NCBI GenBank assembly: GCA_964514285.1
Contig: CAZEQC010000008.1
Span: forward strand, 19,578 to 83,577
Reading direction: 5' to 3'
DNA from: SKLM01 sp964514285
GTDB lineage: Bacteria > Chloroflexota > Anaerolineae > B4-G1
DNA length: 64,000 bases
The notes below the pieces were generated by a model. It did no database searches. It was given only the letters and a program-made list of their open reading frames with translations, and was not told the DNA's origin. Position numbers and translations under genes: made by a program. Shown piece after piece: positions 1 through 9,055 of this stretch (positions are counted from its first letter, which is position 1; each line of letters starts with the position of its first letter).

Positions 1-11
1 CGCCCGCCCCC

Positions 12-785
12 ATGCCCGAGGCGACTGCGGCGTTGGAGACCCCCGCCCAGACCGACGGAGTCGTGGTAACAACCCGTGACTGGCTGGTCTTCCGCCCTAT
101 GGCCAAGGAACCGACCAGTGGCCTGATCCTCTATCCGGGCGGACGTGTCGAGGCTAAGGCTTACGCTCCGCTGGCTCGAGACATCGCCGCCGAGGGTCAC
201 TTGGTCGTCATCACCCCCGTGCCGCTCAACCTCGCCTTCTTTGCCCCGAACCGGGCATCCGAGGTGATGGACGCCTTTCCCAGCGTAGCCCACTGGGCGG
301 TCGGCGGACACTCCCTCGGCGGGGCTATGGCAGCCCGCTTCGCGCACCGGCATCCATCGGCGGTACAAGGTCTGGTGCTCTGGGCCGCCTACCCCGCCGA
401 GAGCGACGACCTGTCGGAGGAGAACCTGACGGTGGTGTCCATCTATGGCACACGCGACGGCCTCGCCACCCCGGAGACGATCGATACATCGCGCCCGCTG
501 CTGCCGCCGGACACACGCTGGGTGGCGATCGAGGGGGGCAACCACGCCCAGTTCGGTTGGTACGGCCCCCAGAGTGGTGACCACCCCGCTACCATCACCC
601 GGGATGATCAGCAGCGACAGATCGTTGCGGCCACCGCCAGATTGCTGCAGCAGCTGCCCCGTGATGCACGTGATCCGAACGAGGCCCAGCGACACACTCA
701 CCGGCTCAGATCGATGAACCGGGATCAAACCATAGTTAGAATAGACGGACGCAGACGAGAGGCTGAGAATAAGAACGATGACTGA
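12..785 (+). CDS. alpha/beta hydrolase (dienelactone-hydrolase-like)
   Basis: This is a predicted serine hydrolase of the alpha/beta fold. The nucleophile is Ser101 in a GHSLGG elbow, the acid is probably Asp149 in YGTRDG, and the histidine is His178 in GGNHAQFG, so the triad is complete and in the usual order. The fold core runs from about residue 35 to 215, and the last 40 residues are a polar tail. The substrate cannot be told. The reading frame is open to the window edge upstream of the ATG, so the true start, possibly with a signal or anchor segment, could lie outside the window. It overlaps the next hydrolase gene by 8 bases, which suggests the two are translated together. Confidence 0.8.
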   Translation: MPEATAALETPAQTDGVVVTTRDWLVFRPMAKEPTSGLILYPGGRVEAKAYAPLARDIAAEGHLVVITPVPLNLAFFAPNRASEVMDAFPSVAHWAVGGHSLGGAMAARFAHRHPSAVQGLVLWAAYPAESDDLSEENLTVVSIYGTRDGLATPETIDTSRPLLPPDTRWVAIEGGNHAQFGWYGPQSGDHPATITRDDQQRQIVAATARLLQQLPRDARDPNEAQRHTHRLRSMNRDQTIVRIDGRRREAENKNDD

Positions 786-1773
786 CAACACTAAGAAGCG
801 CCCCAAGGTCGGATGGTTCAAGGCTGGACTTATCGCCTTGAGCGTCCTCTTGACCGTCGTCCTGATCGGCCCGTTCCTCGTGCCGGTCCCGCCCCTGGAG
901 GACACCGTCCCACCGGAGCAGCTGGCCGATCCCGAGAGCCGCTTCATTGAGATCAATGACCTGGAGGTGCACTACAAGACCACCGGCTCCGGGGAACTCA
1001 GGATGATCCTCCTCCATGGCTTCGGTGCCAGCGTCTTCTCCTGGCGGGAGGTGATGGAGCCCCTGGGTGAGCTGGGCACTGTCGTCGCCTTCGATCGCCC
1101 CGCCTTCGGCCTCACTGAGCGCCCCCTATCCTGGGAGGAAGGCGCCAACCCTTACGCCCCAGAGGCCCAGGTGAATCTGGTGATAGGCTTGATGGACGCT
1201 CTCAACATCGACGAGGCCGTGCTCGTCGGCAACTCGGCCGGCGGCACCGTGTCCGTCAACGCCGCCTTGGCTCATCCAGACCGTGTTGAGGCCCTGGTCT
1301 TGATAGACGCCGCCATCTACCAGGGAGGCGGCGCGCCCTCGTGGATACGCCCACTGCTGCACGTACCCCAGGTCGACCGCCTGGGCCCGCTGCTGGCCCG
1401 CCAGATCGCCGTTCGCGGGGATGCCTTCCTGGAGAGCGCCTGGCACGACCCCAGCAAGATCACCGCAGAGATACGCGCCGGCAGTCGCAAGCCGCTGCGG
1501 GTCGATAACTGGGATCACGCGCTTTGGGAGCTGACCAAGGCATCAGGACCGGCCAACCTGGAGGAAAAGATCCCCTCCCTCGACACCCCTTCGCTCGTCA
1601 TCACCGGGGACGACGATCGCATCGTCCCTGCCGAGCAGAGCGTTCGCCTGGCCGATGAGCTCCCGCAGGCCGAATTATCCGTCATTCCTGACTGCGGCCA
1701 CGTGCCCCACGAGGAATGCCCAGAGCCCGTACTTGACGCCATGCGGCCCTTCTTGACGAGGTTAGAGGACTAA
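778..1773 (+). CDS. membrane-anchored alpha/beta hydrolase
   Basis: This is a second alpha/beta hydrolase, of the haloalkane dehalogenase/epoxide hydrolase/lipase-like branch. A hydrophobic segment at about residues 16-38 should anchor it or export it. The fold shows an oxyanion-side HGFG (residues 80-83), the nucleophile Ser153 in GNSAGG, an acid in GDDDRIVP (about residue 280), and His308 in DCGHVPHEE. All catalytic positions are present. The start overlaps the end of the preceding hydrolase, so the pair looks like an operon. The substrate is not predictable. Confidence 0.82.
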   Translation: MTDNTKKRPKVGWFKAGLIALSVLLTVVLIGPFLVPVPPLEDTVPPEQLADPESRFIEINDLEVHYKTTGSGELRMILLHGFGASVFSWREVMEPLGELGTVVAFDRPAFGLTERPLSWEEGANPYAPEAQVNLVIGLMDALNIDEAVLVGNSAGGTVSVNAALAHPDRVEALVLIDAAIYQGGGAPSWIRPLLHVPQVDRLGPLLARQIAVRGDAFLESAWHDPSKITAEIRAGSRKPLRVDNWDHALWELTKASGPANLEEKIPSLDTPSLVITGDDDRIVPAEQSVRLADELPQAELSVIPDCGHVPHEECPEPVLDAMRPFLTRLED

Positions 1774-1823
1774 GCCGTACAGACGACAGACAGTAGGATA
1801 AGAGACCGAGAAACAGGAAACGT

Positions 1824-2522
1824 ATGAACAACGCCGATCAAGAGCAGGCCGACTTCATTCGAATCGAGGATCTTTGTAAAGACTTCCAGGAGGGGCCTCA
1901 CGTGCGGCGCGTCCTGCGTGGCGTCAACGCTGCCTTCGGACATGCAGAATCAGTGGCTATCGTTGGCGAGAGTGGAAGTGGCAAGAGCACCTTGCTCAAC
2001 CTTATCAGCGGGATCGACGATGCCGACTGCGGCGCCATCTGGCTCGATGGTCAGAATCTGAACGCCCTTGACGAGCGCCAGCGCACGCTCTTCCGCCGTC
2101 ATCACATCGGTTTCATCTTCCAGTTCTTCAATCTGCTCCCCACGCTGACCGTATGGGAGAACGTCGTCCTCCCGCTGGAGCTGAACGGTATCAACGGCGC
2201 AGAAGCCCAGCAGCGGGCCCAATCGCTGCTCGATGCCGTGGGGTTGGGCGACCGCGGCGACTCATTCCCCGACCGGCTCTCCGGCGGTGAGCAGCAGCGC
2301 GTCGCGATCGCGCGGGCGCTGGTTCATGACCCGCGCCTGGTGCTAGCCGACGAGCCAACCGGGAATCTCGACGAGGAGACCGGGCATCAAATCCTCATGC
2401 TGCTCGACCGTCTCACCCGCCAGGCGGGTAAAAACCTAATCCTGGTCACTCACAGCGCCGACGCCGCGGCTTACGCCGACCACATCTTCTACCTGAACGA
2501 CGGGCGGCTCATCGATGGCTGA
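1824..2522 (+). CDS. ABC transporter ATP-binding protein (MacB/LolD type)
   Basis: This is the ATPase subunit of a MacB/LolD-type (mechanotransmission) ABC system. It has Walker A GESGSGKST (residues 48-56), a Q-loop around FIFQFFNLLPTLT, the signature LSGGEQQR (152-159), Walker B LVLADE (172-177) and a switch histidine in VTHS. Its 232-residue length is normal for the family. It overlaps the FtsX-like permease gene by 8 bases, so the two almost certainly form one transporter. The family typically handles lipoprotein release or lipid, peptide or macrolide export. No periplasmic adaptor gene is adjacent, which fits an organism that may have one membrane. Confidence 0.93.
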   Translation: MNNADQEQADFIRIEDLCKDFQEGPHVRRVLRGVNAAFGHAESVAIVGESGSGKSTLLNLISGIDDADCGAIWLDGQNLNALDERQRTLFRRHHIGFIFQFFNLLPTLTVWENVVLPLELNGINGAEAQQRAQSLLDAVGLGDRGDSFPDRLSGGEQQRVAIARALVHDPRLVLADEPTGNLDEETGHQILMLLDRLTRQAGKNLILVTHSADAAAYADHIFYLNDGRLIDG

Positions 2523-5145
2523 GCGACTGATCAGCGCCGAGGGACGTCGACCGGATGAGCCTCGCGCCACGCTGGCTCCACGCACGTTGTGGAACGTCGG
2601 CTGGCGCTACTTCACGCGTCACGCCTGGCAAAGCTTCTTGATGATCCTGGGGATCGCTCTGGGTGTCGCCGTCGTCGTCGCCGTCGACCTGGCCAACGTC
2701 AGTGCCAGCCGAGCCTTCGATCTCAGCGTTGACGCCGTGGTTGGCCGGGCGACGCACCACGTCATTGGAGGGCCGCAGGGCTTGGACGATGCCATCTACG
2801 CTGAGCTCCGGCGGGCAGGTGTCGTGCGGGAGGCCGCCCCCGTCGTCACGGCCTATGCCACATCGCCTCAGCTGGAGGGACGCACCGTGCAGCTTCTGGG
2901 TGTCGACCCCTTCGCCGAAGCTCCTTTCCGTTCCTACGTCTCGGCTGGGGCGTCGACCTCCGTCACCCAGTTGACCACCTTCCTCACCAAGCCGGGCGCC
3001 GTGCTCATCGGCGCCAACCTCGCCGAGCAGTATCAGATCGAGCGCGGCGAGACGCTCCAGCTCGACGTGGCTGGTCGCCAGCGCACAATCGAAGTCGCCG
3101 GCCTCCTGGAGCCCAGTGACGACCTCAGCCGTCGCGCCCTGGAGGGCCTCATCATCGCCGACATCGCCACCGCCCAGGAGCTGACCAATCGCGTCGGCCG
3201 TCTCGACCGCATCGACCTGATCCTACCGGAGCCAAGCGAGGCTAAGGTGACCAGGATCGATGCTCTACTCGACAGGAGCGCACAAGGCACGGCCGACGTC
3301 CGCGTGCAGCCTGTGGAGACCCGCACTGGAGCCACCGAGCAGATGACGGCTGCCTTTCGTCTAAACCTCACGGCTCTCAGCCTGCTGGCGCTCGTCGTCG
3401 GGATGTTTCTGATCTACAACACGATGACCTTCTCCATCGTCCAGCGACGTTCGTTGTTTGGCATCCTGCGTTCTCTCGGCGTCACCCGCCGCGAGGTGTT
3501 TGCGCTGGTGCTTGCCGAAGCCTTGATCATCGGAATCATCAGCGCAGGCCTGGGGCTCGTTCTGGGCATCGTCTTGGGACAATCGGCCGTACAGATGGTT
3601 ACGCGCACCATCAACGATCTTTACTTCGTGCTCACAGTCCAAAGCGTCGACATACCCCTGGTCAGTCTGCTCAAGGGAGCGCTTCTCGGCATTGGAGCCA
3701 CGCTGGCAGCGGCCGCACCGCCAGCACGCGAGGCGGCCACCGTCCCGCCGCGCGCCGCCCTTTCACGCTCTGGCCTGGAGAGCAAGGTCGAGCGAGCCGT
3801 CCTTTGGGCCGCCGCCTCTGGCGTTGCGCTCATCGCGGCAGGAGCCGCCAGCCTGCTCGTGCCTACCACGAGCCTAATCATCAGCTTCGGCGGCACCTTC
3901 TTGGTCGTTCTCGGCTTCGCACTGCTCACCCCTCTGGTGACCAAGACCTCGATGCAGGTCGTCAGACCAGGTCTACAGCGCGCTCTGGGCGTCCTGGGGC
4001 GCATGGCGCCGCGGGATGTGAGCAAGTCCCTCAGCCGTACTGCCATCGCCGTGGCCGCGTTGATGGTCGCTATGGCCGTCACCATCGGCATCAGCCTTAT
4101 GATCACCAGCTTCCGTCAGACCGTCATCGTCTGGCTCAGTGACGCGCTCCAGGGCGACATCGTCGTCTCTGCGCCCAGCGTGTCCGGCCTTCAGGACGTG
4201 ACACCCGTCGACGCCCAGGCGGCGTCCGTCGCCTCCGGCCATCCCAACGTCGCCCGCGTGGATCTGCTCCGCTCGACCACGGTGGAGTCGCCCCGAGGAC
4301 CGATCGACATTGAGGCCGGCAACAGTCCAGACTATGGCGATGGCCTCCGCTATCGCGCCGCCGATCAGCCCCCAGCCGAGACGTGGGACGTCGTTCGCGA
4401 GGGGAGAGCTGTCATCATCTCCGAGCCTTTGGCTAATCGCCTGGACCTCTCGACCTCGGACGAGCTCCGTCTCTATACCAACCAGGGCCTGCGCGCCTTC
4501 CCTATCGCCGGCATCTACTACGACTACGCCTCGACCGAGGGAACGGCCATTATGTCGCTGTCGACCTACCGTGACGCCTGGGACGACGACACCGTCACGG
4601 CCCTGGTCGTCCAACTCAAGCCCGAAGCCGACCCCGATCAGACGGCGCGAGATCTCGAGCAGAGCTTGGCGCCGATCCAGGGCCTGCTTGCCCGCCCCAA
4701 CCAGACGATCCGCCAGGCTGCCTTGGCCATCTTCGACCGCACGTTCGCAATCACAGGAGCTCTCCAGGCACTCGCCACCATCGTCGCCTTCATCGGCGTC
4801 CTCAGCGCCCTGCTGGCCCTCCAATTGGAGAAGCAGCGCCAATACGGTATCCTGCGGGCTATCGGCCTGACCGTTCGCGAGCTCCGCAGCCTGATCTTCC
4901 TGGAGACCGGCCTGATGGGCGCTGTCGCCGGCCTCCTGTCTTTGCCTGCTGGCCTTGCCCTCGCCGTGATCCTGATCTACGTCATCAACCGCCGATCCTT
5001 CGGCTGGACCCTCCAGATGGTTGTGAAGGCAGCTCCTTTCTTGGAGGCGCTGATCGTCTCCCTGGTTGCTTCGCTGCTCGCCGGTATCTATCCAGCGCTC
5101 CGTATGGGAGAGATGGCCCCAGCCGAGGCCCTGCGGTATGAATAA
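2515..5145 (+). CDS. ABC transporter permease, FtsX/MacB-like, duplicated
   Basis: This 876-residue permease partners the preceding ATPase. It starts with a transmembrane helix at about residues 41-60, followed by a large extracytoplasmic MacB_PCD-like domain. A first FtsX core (about 285-400) and further membrane segments (about 430-480 and 510-545) follow, then a second extracytoplasmic domain and a final FtsX core (about 755-870) ending in the typical R..P.EALRYE tail. This double arrangement matches long LolE/YbbP/SalY-type exporters. Both FtsX cores have the G(I/F)LR(S/A)(I/L)G coupling motif (GILRSLG and GILRAIG). The cargo is unknown. Confidence 0.9.
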   Translation: MAERLISAEGRRPDEPRATLAPRTLWNVGWRYFTRHAWQSFLMILGIALGVAVVVAVDLANVSASRAFDLSVDAVVGRATHHVIGGPQGLDDAIYAELRRAGVVREAAPVVTAYATSPQLEGRTVQLLGVDPFAEAPFRSYVSAGASTSVTQLTTFLTKPGAVLIGANLAEQYQIERGETLQLDVAGRQRTIEVAGLLEPSDDLSRRALEGLIIADIATAQELTNRVGRLDRIDLILPEPSEAKVTRIDALLDRSAQGTADVRVQPVETRTGATEQMTAAFRLNLTALSLLALVVGMFLIYNTMTFSIVQRRSLFGILRSLGVTRREVFALVLAEALIIGIISAGLGLVLGIVLGQSAVQMVTRTINDLYFVLTVQSVDIPLVSLLKGALLGIGATLAAAAPPAREAATVPPRAALSRSGLESKVERAVLWAAASGVALIAAGAASLLVPTTSLIISFGGTFLVVLGFALLTPLVTKTSMQVVRPGLQRALGVLGRMAPRDVSKSLSRTAIAVAALMVAMAVTIGISLMITSFRQTVIVWLSDALQGDIVVSAPSVSGLQDVTPVDAQAASVASGHPNVARVDLLRSTTVESPRGPIDIEAGNSPDYGDGLRYRAADQPPAETWDVVREGRAVIISEPLANRLDLSTSDELRLYTNQGLRAFPIAGIYYDYASTEGTAIMSLSTYRDAWDDDTVTALVVQLKPEADPDQTARDLEQSLAPIQGLLARPNQTIRQAALAIFDRTFAITGALQALATIVAFIGVLSALLALQLEKQRQYGILRAIGLTVRELRSLIFLETGLMGAVAGLLSLPAGLALAVILIYVINRRSFGWTLQMVVKAAPFLEALIVSLVASLLAGIYPALRMGEMAPAEALRYE

Positions 5146-5195
5146 GACCACAGAAAAACCCGGTCCAGAAACGATCACGCCGTTGTCTGCTGGAC

Positions 5196-5224
5196 TTGAC
5201 AGCAAGGGCAAAAGACGTCATAAT
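5196..5224 (+). promoter_or_regulatory. sigma70-type promoter of the PCD gene
   Basis: The -35 box TTGACA (5196-5201) is separated by exactly 17 bases from a -10 box CATAAT (5219-5224). It lies about 90 bases upstream of the PCD start codon and after the end of the ABC permease gene, so it probably opens a new transcript. Confidence 0.7.
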
Positions 5225-5312
5225 ACTCTGCAACCTATCCAACGCCCGCAACGCTTCAGGCGGGCCGCTTTCCGTTAAAACAAAGCACCGAGAGCCGCAA
5301 AGGAGGCCACCG

Positions 5313-5660
5313 ATGGATCAGAAGCTAGCACAGATGAAATGCTCTGCCTGTCGCGGCGACGAACCGCCGCTGTCGGATCAGGAGCTCGAGCACTATCTCC
5401 CGGAGGTCCCCGAATGGGATCTGGTTGAGGAAGATGACATCAACAAGCTCAAACGTACCTTCAAGTTTAGCAACTTCGTCGAGGCATTGGACTTCACCAA
5501 CGACGTCGGTGAGGCTGCGGAGGAGGAGGGGCACCACCCCATCATCACGCTGACGTGGGGCAAGGCGACTGTCACCTGGTACACCCATAAGATCAAAGGC
5601 CTGCACGAAAACGACTTCATCATGGCAGCCAAGACAGACGACCTGTACGCTGACCACTAA
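5313..5660 (+). CDS. 4a-hydroxytetrahydrobiopterin (pterin-4a-carbinolamine) dehydratase
   Basis: This is a 115-residue PCD/DCoH-family protein. The active-site signature is present: EEGHHP (residues 71-76, His74/His75) and then YTHKIKGLHENDF with His92. The family dehydrates 4a-hydroxytetrahydropterins; some bacterial members are thought to act in molybdopterin-related metabolism rather than with aromatic hydroxylases. The start is ATG 5313 because a perfect AGGAGG lies at 5301-5306 and the family fold begins here; the frame upstream to 5196 is leader. An N-terminal CxxC (Cys10/Cys13) is a small oddity. No phenylalanine hydroxylase gene is seen in the window. Confidence 0.9.
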   Translation: MDQKLAQMKCSACRGDEPPLSDQELEHYLPEVPEWDLVEEDDINKLKRTFKFSNFVEALDFTNDVGEAAEEEGHHPIITLTWGKATVTWYTHKIKGLHENDFIMAAKTDDLYADH

Positions 5661-5692
5661 CCTATCACCCCACGCGTGGAAACGAGGGTAAC

Positions 5693-6535
5693 ATGCCAGT
5701 AAAGATCGTCACCGACAGCACCTGCGACCTGCCCAGGGAGGTCGTCACGGATCTCGACATCACCGTTGTTCCGCTGTACATCAATGTCGGTCAGGAGAGC
5801 TACCTGGACGCCGTCGATATGACGCGCCAGGAGTTCTATGAACGGCTCCCACACTTCGATCATCACCCGCAGACCGCCTCGCCCGGCCCCGAGATGTTTC
5901 GAGAGACCTACGAGCGGCTGGCGCAAGAAGGGGCCGACGAGGTGCTCTCGATCCATATCTCTATCAGCCTCAGTGGCACGCTCAACACCGCCAAACTGGC
6001 CGCTAAGGCCACCGACGCCCTCCCGGTCAGCGTCTTCGACTCCAAACAGCTCAGTATCGGCACGGGGTTTCTGGTGCAGGCAGCGGCCAAGGCTGCTGCT
6101 GCCGGGCAGTCCATCAGCGAGATCATCGAGATGCTTAAGGAGAAGACCAGGAGAACGCACCTCGCTGCCGCCCTCGACACGTTGGAATTCCTCCAGCGCA
6201 GCGGGCGTATGAGCTGGGCGGTCTCCAAGATCGGCGGCCTTCTCAAGATCAAGCCCCTCCTCACCATGCACGACGGGAATCCAGGTGTCGAACAGGTGCG
6301 CACCAGCAAACGCGCCTTCCGGCGCCTGATCGACAAGCTGACGGACCTCGCCCCACTGGAGGAGCTGGCCCTGGTGCACACCAACGCTCCCGAGAAAATC
6401 GAGGAGCTCCGCCAACGGGCCAGGCATCTCTTCCCCGAGGGGAAGGAACCGGTCACCGTCAACGTGACCCCCGTCATCGGGACCCACATCGGGCCCGGGG
6501 CTGCGGGCTTCGCCTGCGTTTCTGCGGGCGAGTGA
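5693..6535 (+). CDS. DegV family fatty-acid-binding protein
   Basis: This is a 280-residue DegV protein. It begins with the family's VKIVTDSTCDLP signature (residues 3-14) and has the GPEMF and SGTLNTAKLAA ligand-loop regions and the ARRSGRMSW-like LQRSGRMSW motif. DegV (FakB-type) proteins bind a fatty acid and present it to a fatty acid kinase. No FakA/DAK-type kinase is adjacent. Length and domain order are normal. Confidence 0.92.
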   Translation: MPVKIVTDSTCDLPREVVTDLDITVVPLYINVGQESYLDAVDMTRQEFYERLPHFDHHPQTASPGPEMFRETYERLAQEGADEVLSIHISISLSGTLNTAKLAAKATDALPVSVFDSKQLSIGTGFLVQAAAKAAAAGQSISEIIEMLKEKTRRTHLAAALDTLEFLQRSGRMSWAVSKIGGLLKIKPLLTMHDGNPGVEQVRTSKRAFRRLIDKLTDLAPLEELALVHTNAPEKIEELRQRARHLFPEGKEPVTVNVTPVIGTHIGPGAAGFACVSAGE

Positions 6536-6611
6536 CAATGACCAGACTCAGGAACGTGCCACCAACGTACGCAACCGTCGAGAGGAGCGCGTATTCGACG
6601 AAGAGGTATCG

Positions 6612-6674
6612 TTGTTGAACCTTAGCGGCGTCCTGGTCGCAATCCTCAGTCTGATTATGATCAATGTAGAATAG
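6612..6674 (+). CDS. possible 20-residue membrane microprotein
   Basis: A TTG-initiated frame reads MLNLSGVLVAILSLIMINVE and stops with TAG. A GAAGAGG stretch (6600-6606) lies five bases upstream. The peptide is almost entirely hydrophobic and would make one membrane helix. The same frame is open upstream with a charged stretch, so it could be the end of a longer, non-canonically started or decayed gene. This is speculative. Confidence 0.2.
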   Translation: MLNLSGVLVAILSLIMINVE

Positions 6675-6689
6675 GAAACGCGAGGAACA

Positions 6690-7592
6690 ATGCGCTTCAT
6701 CGTCACCGGCGGGACGGGTCTGATCGGTCAGGCGCTGAATGCCAGCCTGGTCGCCGACGGCCACCAGGTGATCGTCCTCAGCCGCCGCCCAGAGCGCGCC
6801 CCCGCGATGCCGGACGGCGTCCGCGTCGTGCAGTGGGACGCCCGCACAGCCGAGGGCTGGGGCCACTGGGCCGATGGCGCCCAGGCCATCGTCAACCTCG
6901 CCGGCGCCCCTCTCAACCGACGCTGGACGCCGCGCTACAAGCGCGTCATACGTGACAGCCGGGTCAACGCCGGTCGCGCCGTGGTCGACGCCGTGAAGAG
7001 AGCCGACCAGAAGCCCCAGGTCGTGATTCAGGCGTCCGGCGTGGGCATCTACGGCCCCTGTGGCGACGAGGTAATCACCGAAGAGGCAGAACCCGGAGAG
7101 GGCTTCCTGGGACGGACCGCTGTCGCATGGGAGGCATCTACGGGACCGGTCGAAAACCAGGGCGTCCGTCGGGCCATCATCCGCAGTGGTGTCGTAATCA
7201 CCATGGAGGGTGGCGCCTTCCCGCTCCTGGCGCTGCCGTATCGCCTCTTCGTCGGCGGCCCCCTCGGCAGCGGAGATCAGTGGCTTCCCTGGATCCACAT
7301 GGAGGACGAGGTGCGGGCCATTCGCTTCCTCATCGGGCACGAGGCTGCCAAGGGCCCCTTCAACCTCTCCGCGCCCCATCCCCTCACCAACGCCGAGTTC
7401 GGCCGTGCCTTGGGGCGGGTGATGGGTCGGCCTGCTCTGCTCCGGGTGCCCTCCTTCGCCATCCGGCTCGTCCTGGGGGAGATGAGCACCGTGGTGCTGC
7501 ATGGCCAGCGGGCGATCCCGAAGCGATTGGTGGAGCTCGGATTCGGCTTTCAATATCCGGAGGCCGAGGCCACACTGCGGGACTTGTTATGA
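6690..7592 (+). CDS. TIGR01777-type NAD(P)-dependent epimerase (SDR39U1-like)
   Basis: This is a 300-residue extended short-chain dehydrogenase. The N-terminal nucleotide-binding motif is VTGGTGLIG (residues 5-13). The family-specific stretch NLAGAPLNRRWTPRYK follows, then SGVGIYGP, and it has the C-terminal DUF1731-type region containing PEAEATLRDLL. Members are the bacterial relatives of SDR39U1 and SulA/YfcH. The true substrate of the family is not established. Confidence 0.9.
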   Translation: MRFIVTGGTGLIGQALNASLVADGHQVIVLSRRPERAPAMPDGVRVVQWDARTAEGWGHWADGAQAIVNLAGAPLNRRWTPRYKRVIRDSRVNAGRAVVDAVKRADQKPQVVIQASGVGIYGPCGDEVITEEAEPGEGFLGRTAVAWEASTGPVENQGVRRAIIRSGVVITMEGGAFPLLALPYRLFVGGPLGSGDQWLPWIHMEDEVRAIRFLIGHEAAKGPFNLSAPHPLTNAEFGRALGRVMGRPALLRVPSFAIRLVLGEMSTVVLHGQRAIPKRLVELGFGFQYPEAEATLRDLL

Positions 7593-7646
7593 AAGCCAAG
7601 ACCATCCGGATAGGTATCCATCCCCAGTTGAACGCAGGAGGCGAGC

Positions 7647-8009
7647 ATGAATTGGATCCACGTCACATCTGAAGCCGATCTGCCAGACGGAGCCCGACGT
7701 GTCGTGTCCGTCGCTGGAAGAGAGGTGCTGCTGATTAACCACGCAGGCAACATCCATGCCGTCAGCAACCGCTGCACACATATGCAGGCCAAGATGGAGA
7801 AAGGCCAGGTAACTGAGGACGGCGGCATCGTCTGCCCTCGCCATCACAGCGTCTTCGACCTGGAGACCGGCGCAGTGGAGGAATGGGTGCCCTGGCCGCC
7901 GCTGGTGGGCCGCGCCCTCGGCGCTATCTCACAGGAGAACACTTTGCCGTCCTACCCAACCAAGATCGAGGATGGGAAGATCTGGATCGGCATCGAGGAG
8001 GGCCAGTGA
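7647..8009 (+). CDS. Rieske [2Fe-2S] ferredoxin
   Basis: This 120-residue protein is a single Rieske domain. The cluster ligands are Cys43 and His45 in RCTHM, and Cys63 and His66 in CPRHHSVFD. There is no transmembrane helix or twin-arginine signal, so it is a soluble electron carrier like the ferredoxins of ring-hydroxylating dioxygenases or NirD. No partner oxygenase or reductase is nearby. It overlaps truD by four bases (GTGA). Confidence 0.93.
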   Translation: MNWIHVTSEADLPDGARRVVSVAGREVLLINHAGNIHAVSNRCTHMQAKMEKGQVTEDGGIVCPRHHSVFDLETGAVEEWVPWPPLVGRALGAISQENTLPSYPTKIEDGKIWIGIEEGQ

Positions 8010-9055
8010 ACACTGGTCAGCCCCTCACGCTGATGCGCGCCGAGGACCTACCCTATCTGACCGACGACCTCCCCGGGATTGGTGGCGAGATCAAAGTGGA
8101 ACCTCAACACTTCGTCGTTGAGGAGATACCGCTATACGAGGCGTCCGGTCAGGGCCAGCACGTCTACATCCGTCTCACCCGAGAGGGCTGGACCACGCGC
8201 GCGCTCCAGGATGAGTTAGCCGACATTTTCGATCTGCGCGATGTCGACGTTGGCTGTGCAGGTCGAAAGGACAAGCACGCCCGAACCACTCAGACTTTCT
8301 CCCTCAACCTACCGAACGCCGATGAGGCCGAGGTCGCCCGCCGCATCCGTGAACACCTGCCTGTCGAGATCCATTGGGCACGCCGCCACCGCAACAAGAT
8401 CAAGGCCGGGCACCTGCTCGGCAACCGCTTCCGTATCGTGGTCTTGGACCCAGGGCCGGACGCGCTTACCAAGGCCGAGGCCCTCGTTGAGGCCCTGCAA
8501 GCTCAAGGCCTGCCCAACTTCTACGGCCCCCAGCGCTTCGGCCGCGAGGGCGACAACGCCGAGCGGGGACGCAAGATTCTCATCACCGGGCGTGGCCCGC
8601 GCAGGCGCTGGTTGCGTCGCCTGCTGCTACGCGCCTATCAGTCAGCCCTGTTCAACACCTGGCTGGTGCAGCGCATCGGGCACGGCTGGTTCCAGCGGCT
8701 GCTGGTCGGTGACCTGGCCAAGAAGCTCGACACCGGCGGCCTCTTCCAGGTTGAGGACGCCCAGGCCGAGCAGCCGCGCTTCGAACGCGAGGAGATCACC
8801 TACACCGGCCCCATCTACGGCTCCCGTATGTGGTGGGCCGACGGCCAGCCTGGTCAGCTGGAGCGCCAGATCTTGGAGGAGGCCGGCGTGACCGAGGAGA
8901 TGCTCGACCGCGCCCACCTCAACGGCAGCCGCCGCCGCGGCCGCCTGCTGCTGGATGACCTTGAGGTCGAGCGGCATCCCGACGGGCTCCTGTTCACCTT
9001 CAGCCTCCCTAAGGGCTCATACGCCACAACCGTTTTGCGAGAGGTGATGAAATAG
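8006..9055 (+). CDS. truD: tRNA pseudouridine(13) synthase TruD
   Basis: The enzyme converts U13 of certain tRNAs to pseudouridine. The catalytic motif is CAGRKDKHARTTQ (about residues 84-96), with the nucleophilic Asp89 in the RKDK segment. The family signature NFYGPQRFGREGDN is present, and the inserted TRUD domain and C-terminal lid follow. The start is GTG 8006, which overlaps the Rieske stop codon; the open frame upstream to 7883 lies inside the Rieske gene. The 349-residue length is normal. Confidence 0.94.
   Translation: MNTGQPLTLMRAEDLPYLTDDLPGIGGEIKVEPQHFVVEEIPLYEASGQGQHVYIRLTREGWTTRALQDELADIFDLRDVDVGCAGRKDKHARTTQTFSLNLPNADEAEVARRIREHLPVEIHWARRHRNKIKAGHLLGNRFRIVVLDPGPDALTKAEALVEALQAQGLPNFYGPQRFGREGDNAERGRKILITGRGPRRRWLRRLLLRAYQSALFNTWLVQRIGHGWFQRLLVGDLAKKLDTGGLFQVEDAQAEQPRFEREEITYTGPIYGSRMWWADGQPGQLERQILEEAGVTEEMLDRAHLNGSRRRGRLLLDDLEVERHPDGLLFTFSLPKGSYATTVLREVMK

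Noticed and set aside
3973..5211. 412-codon minus-strand open frame
   Set aside because: It is a shadow of the FtsX permease gene in GC-rich DNA; the plus-strand frame has clear membrane and FtsX motifs.
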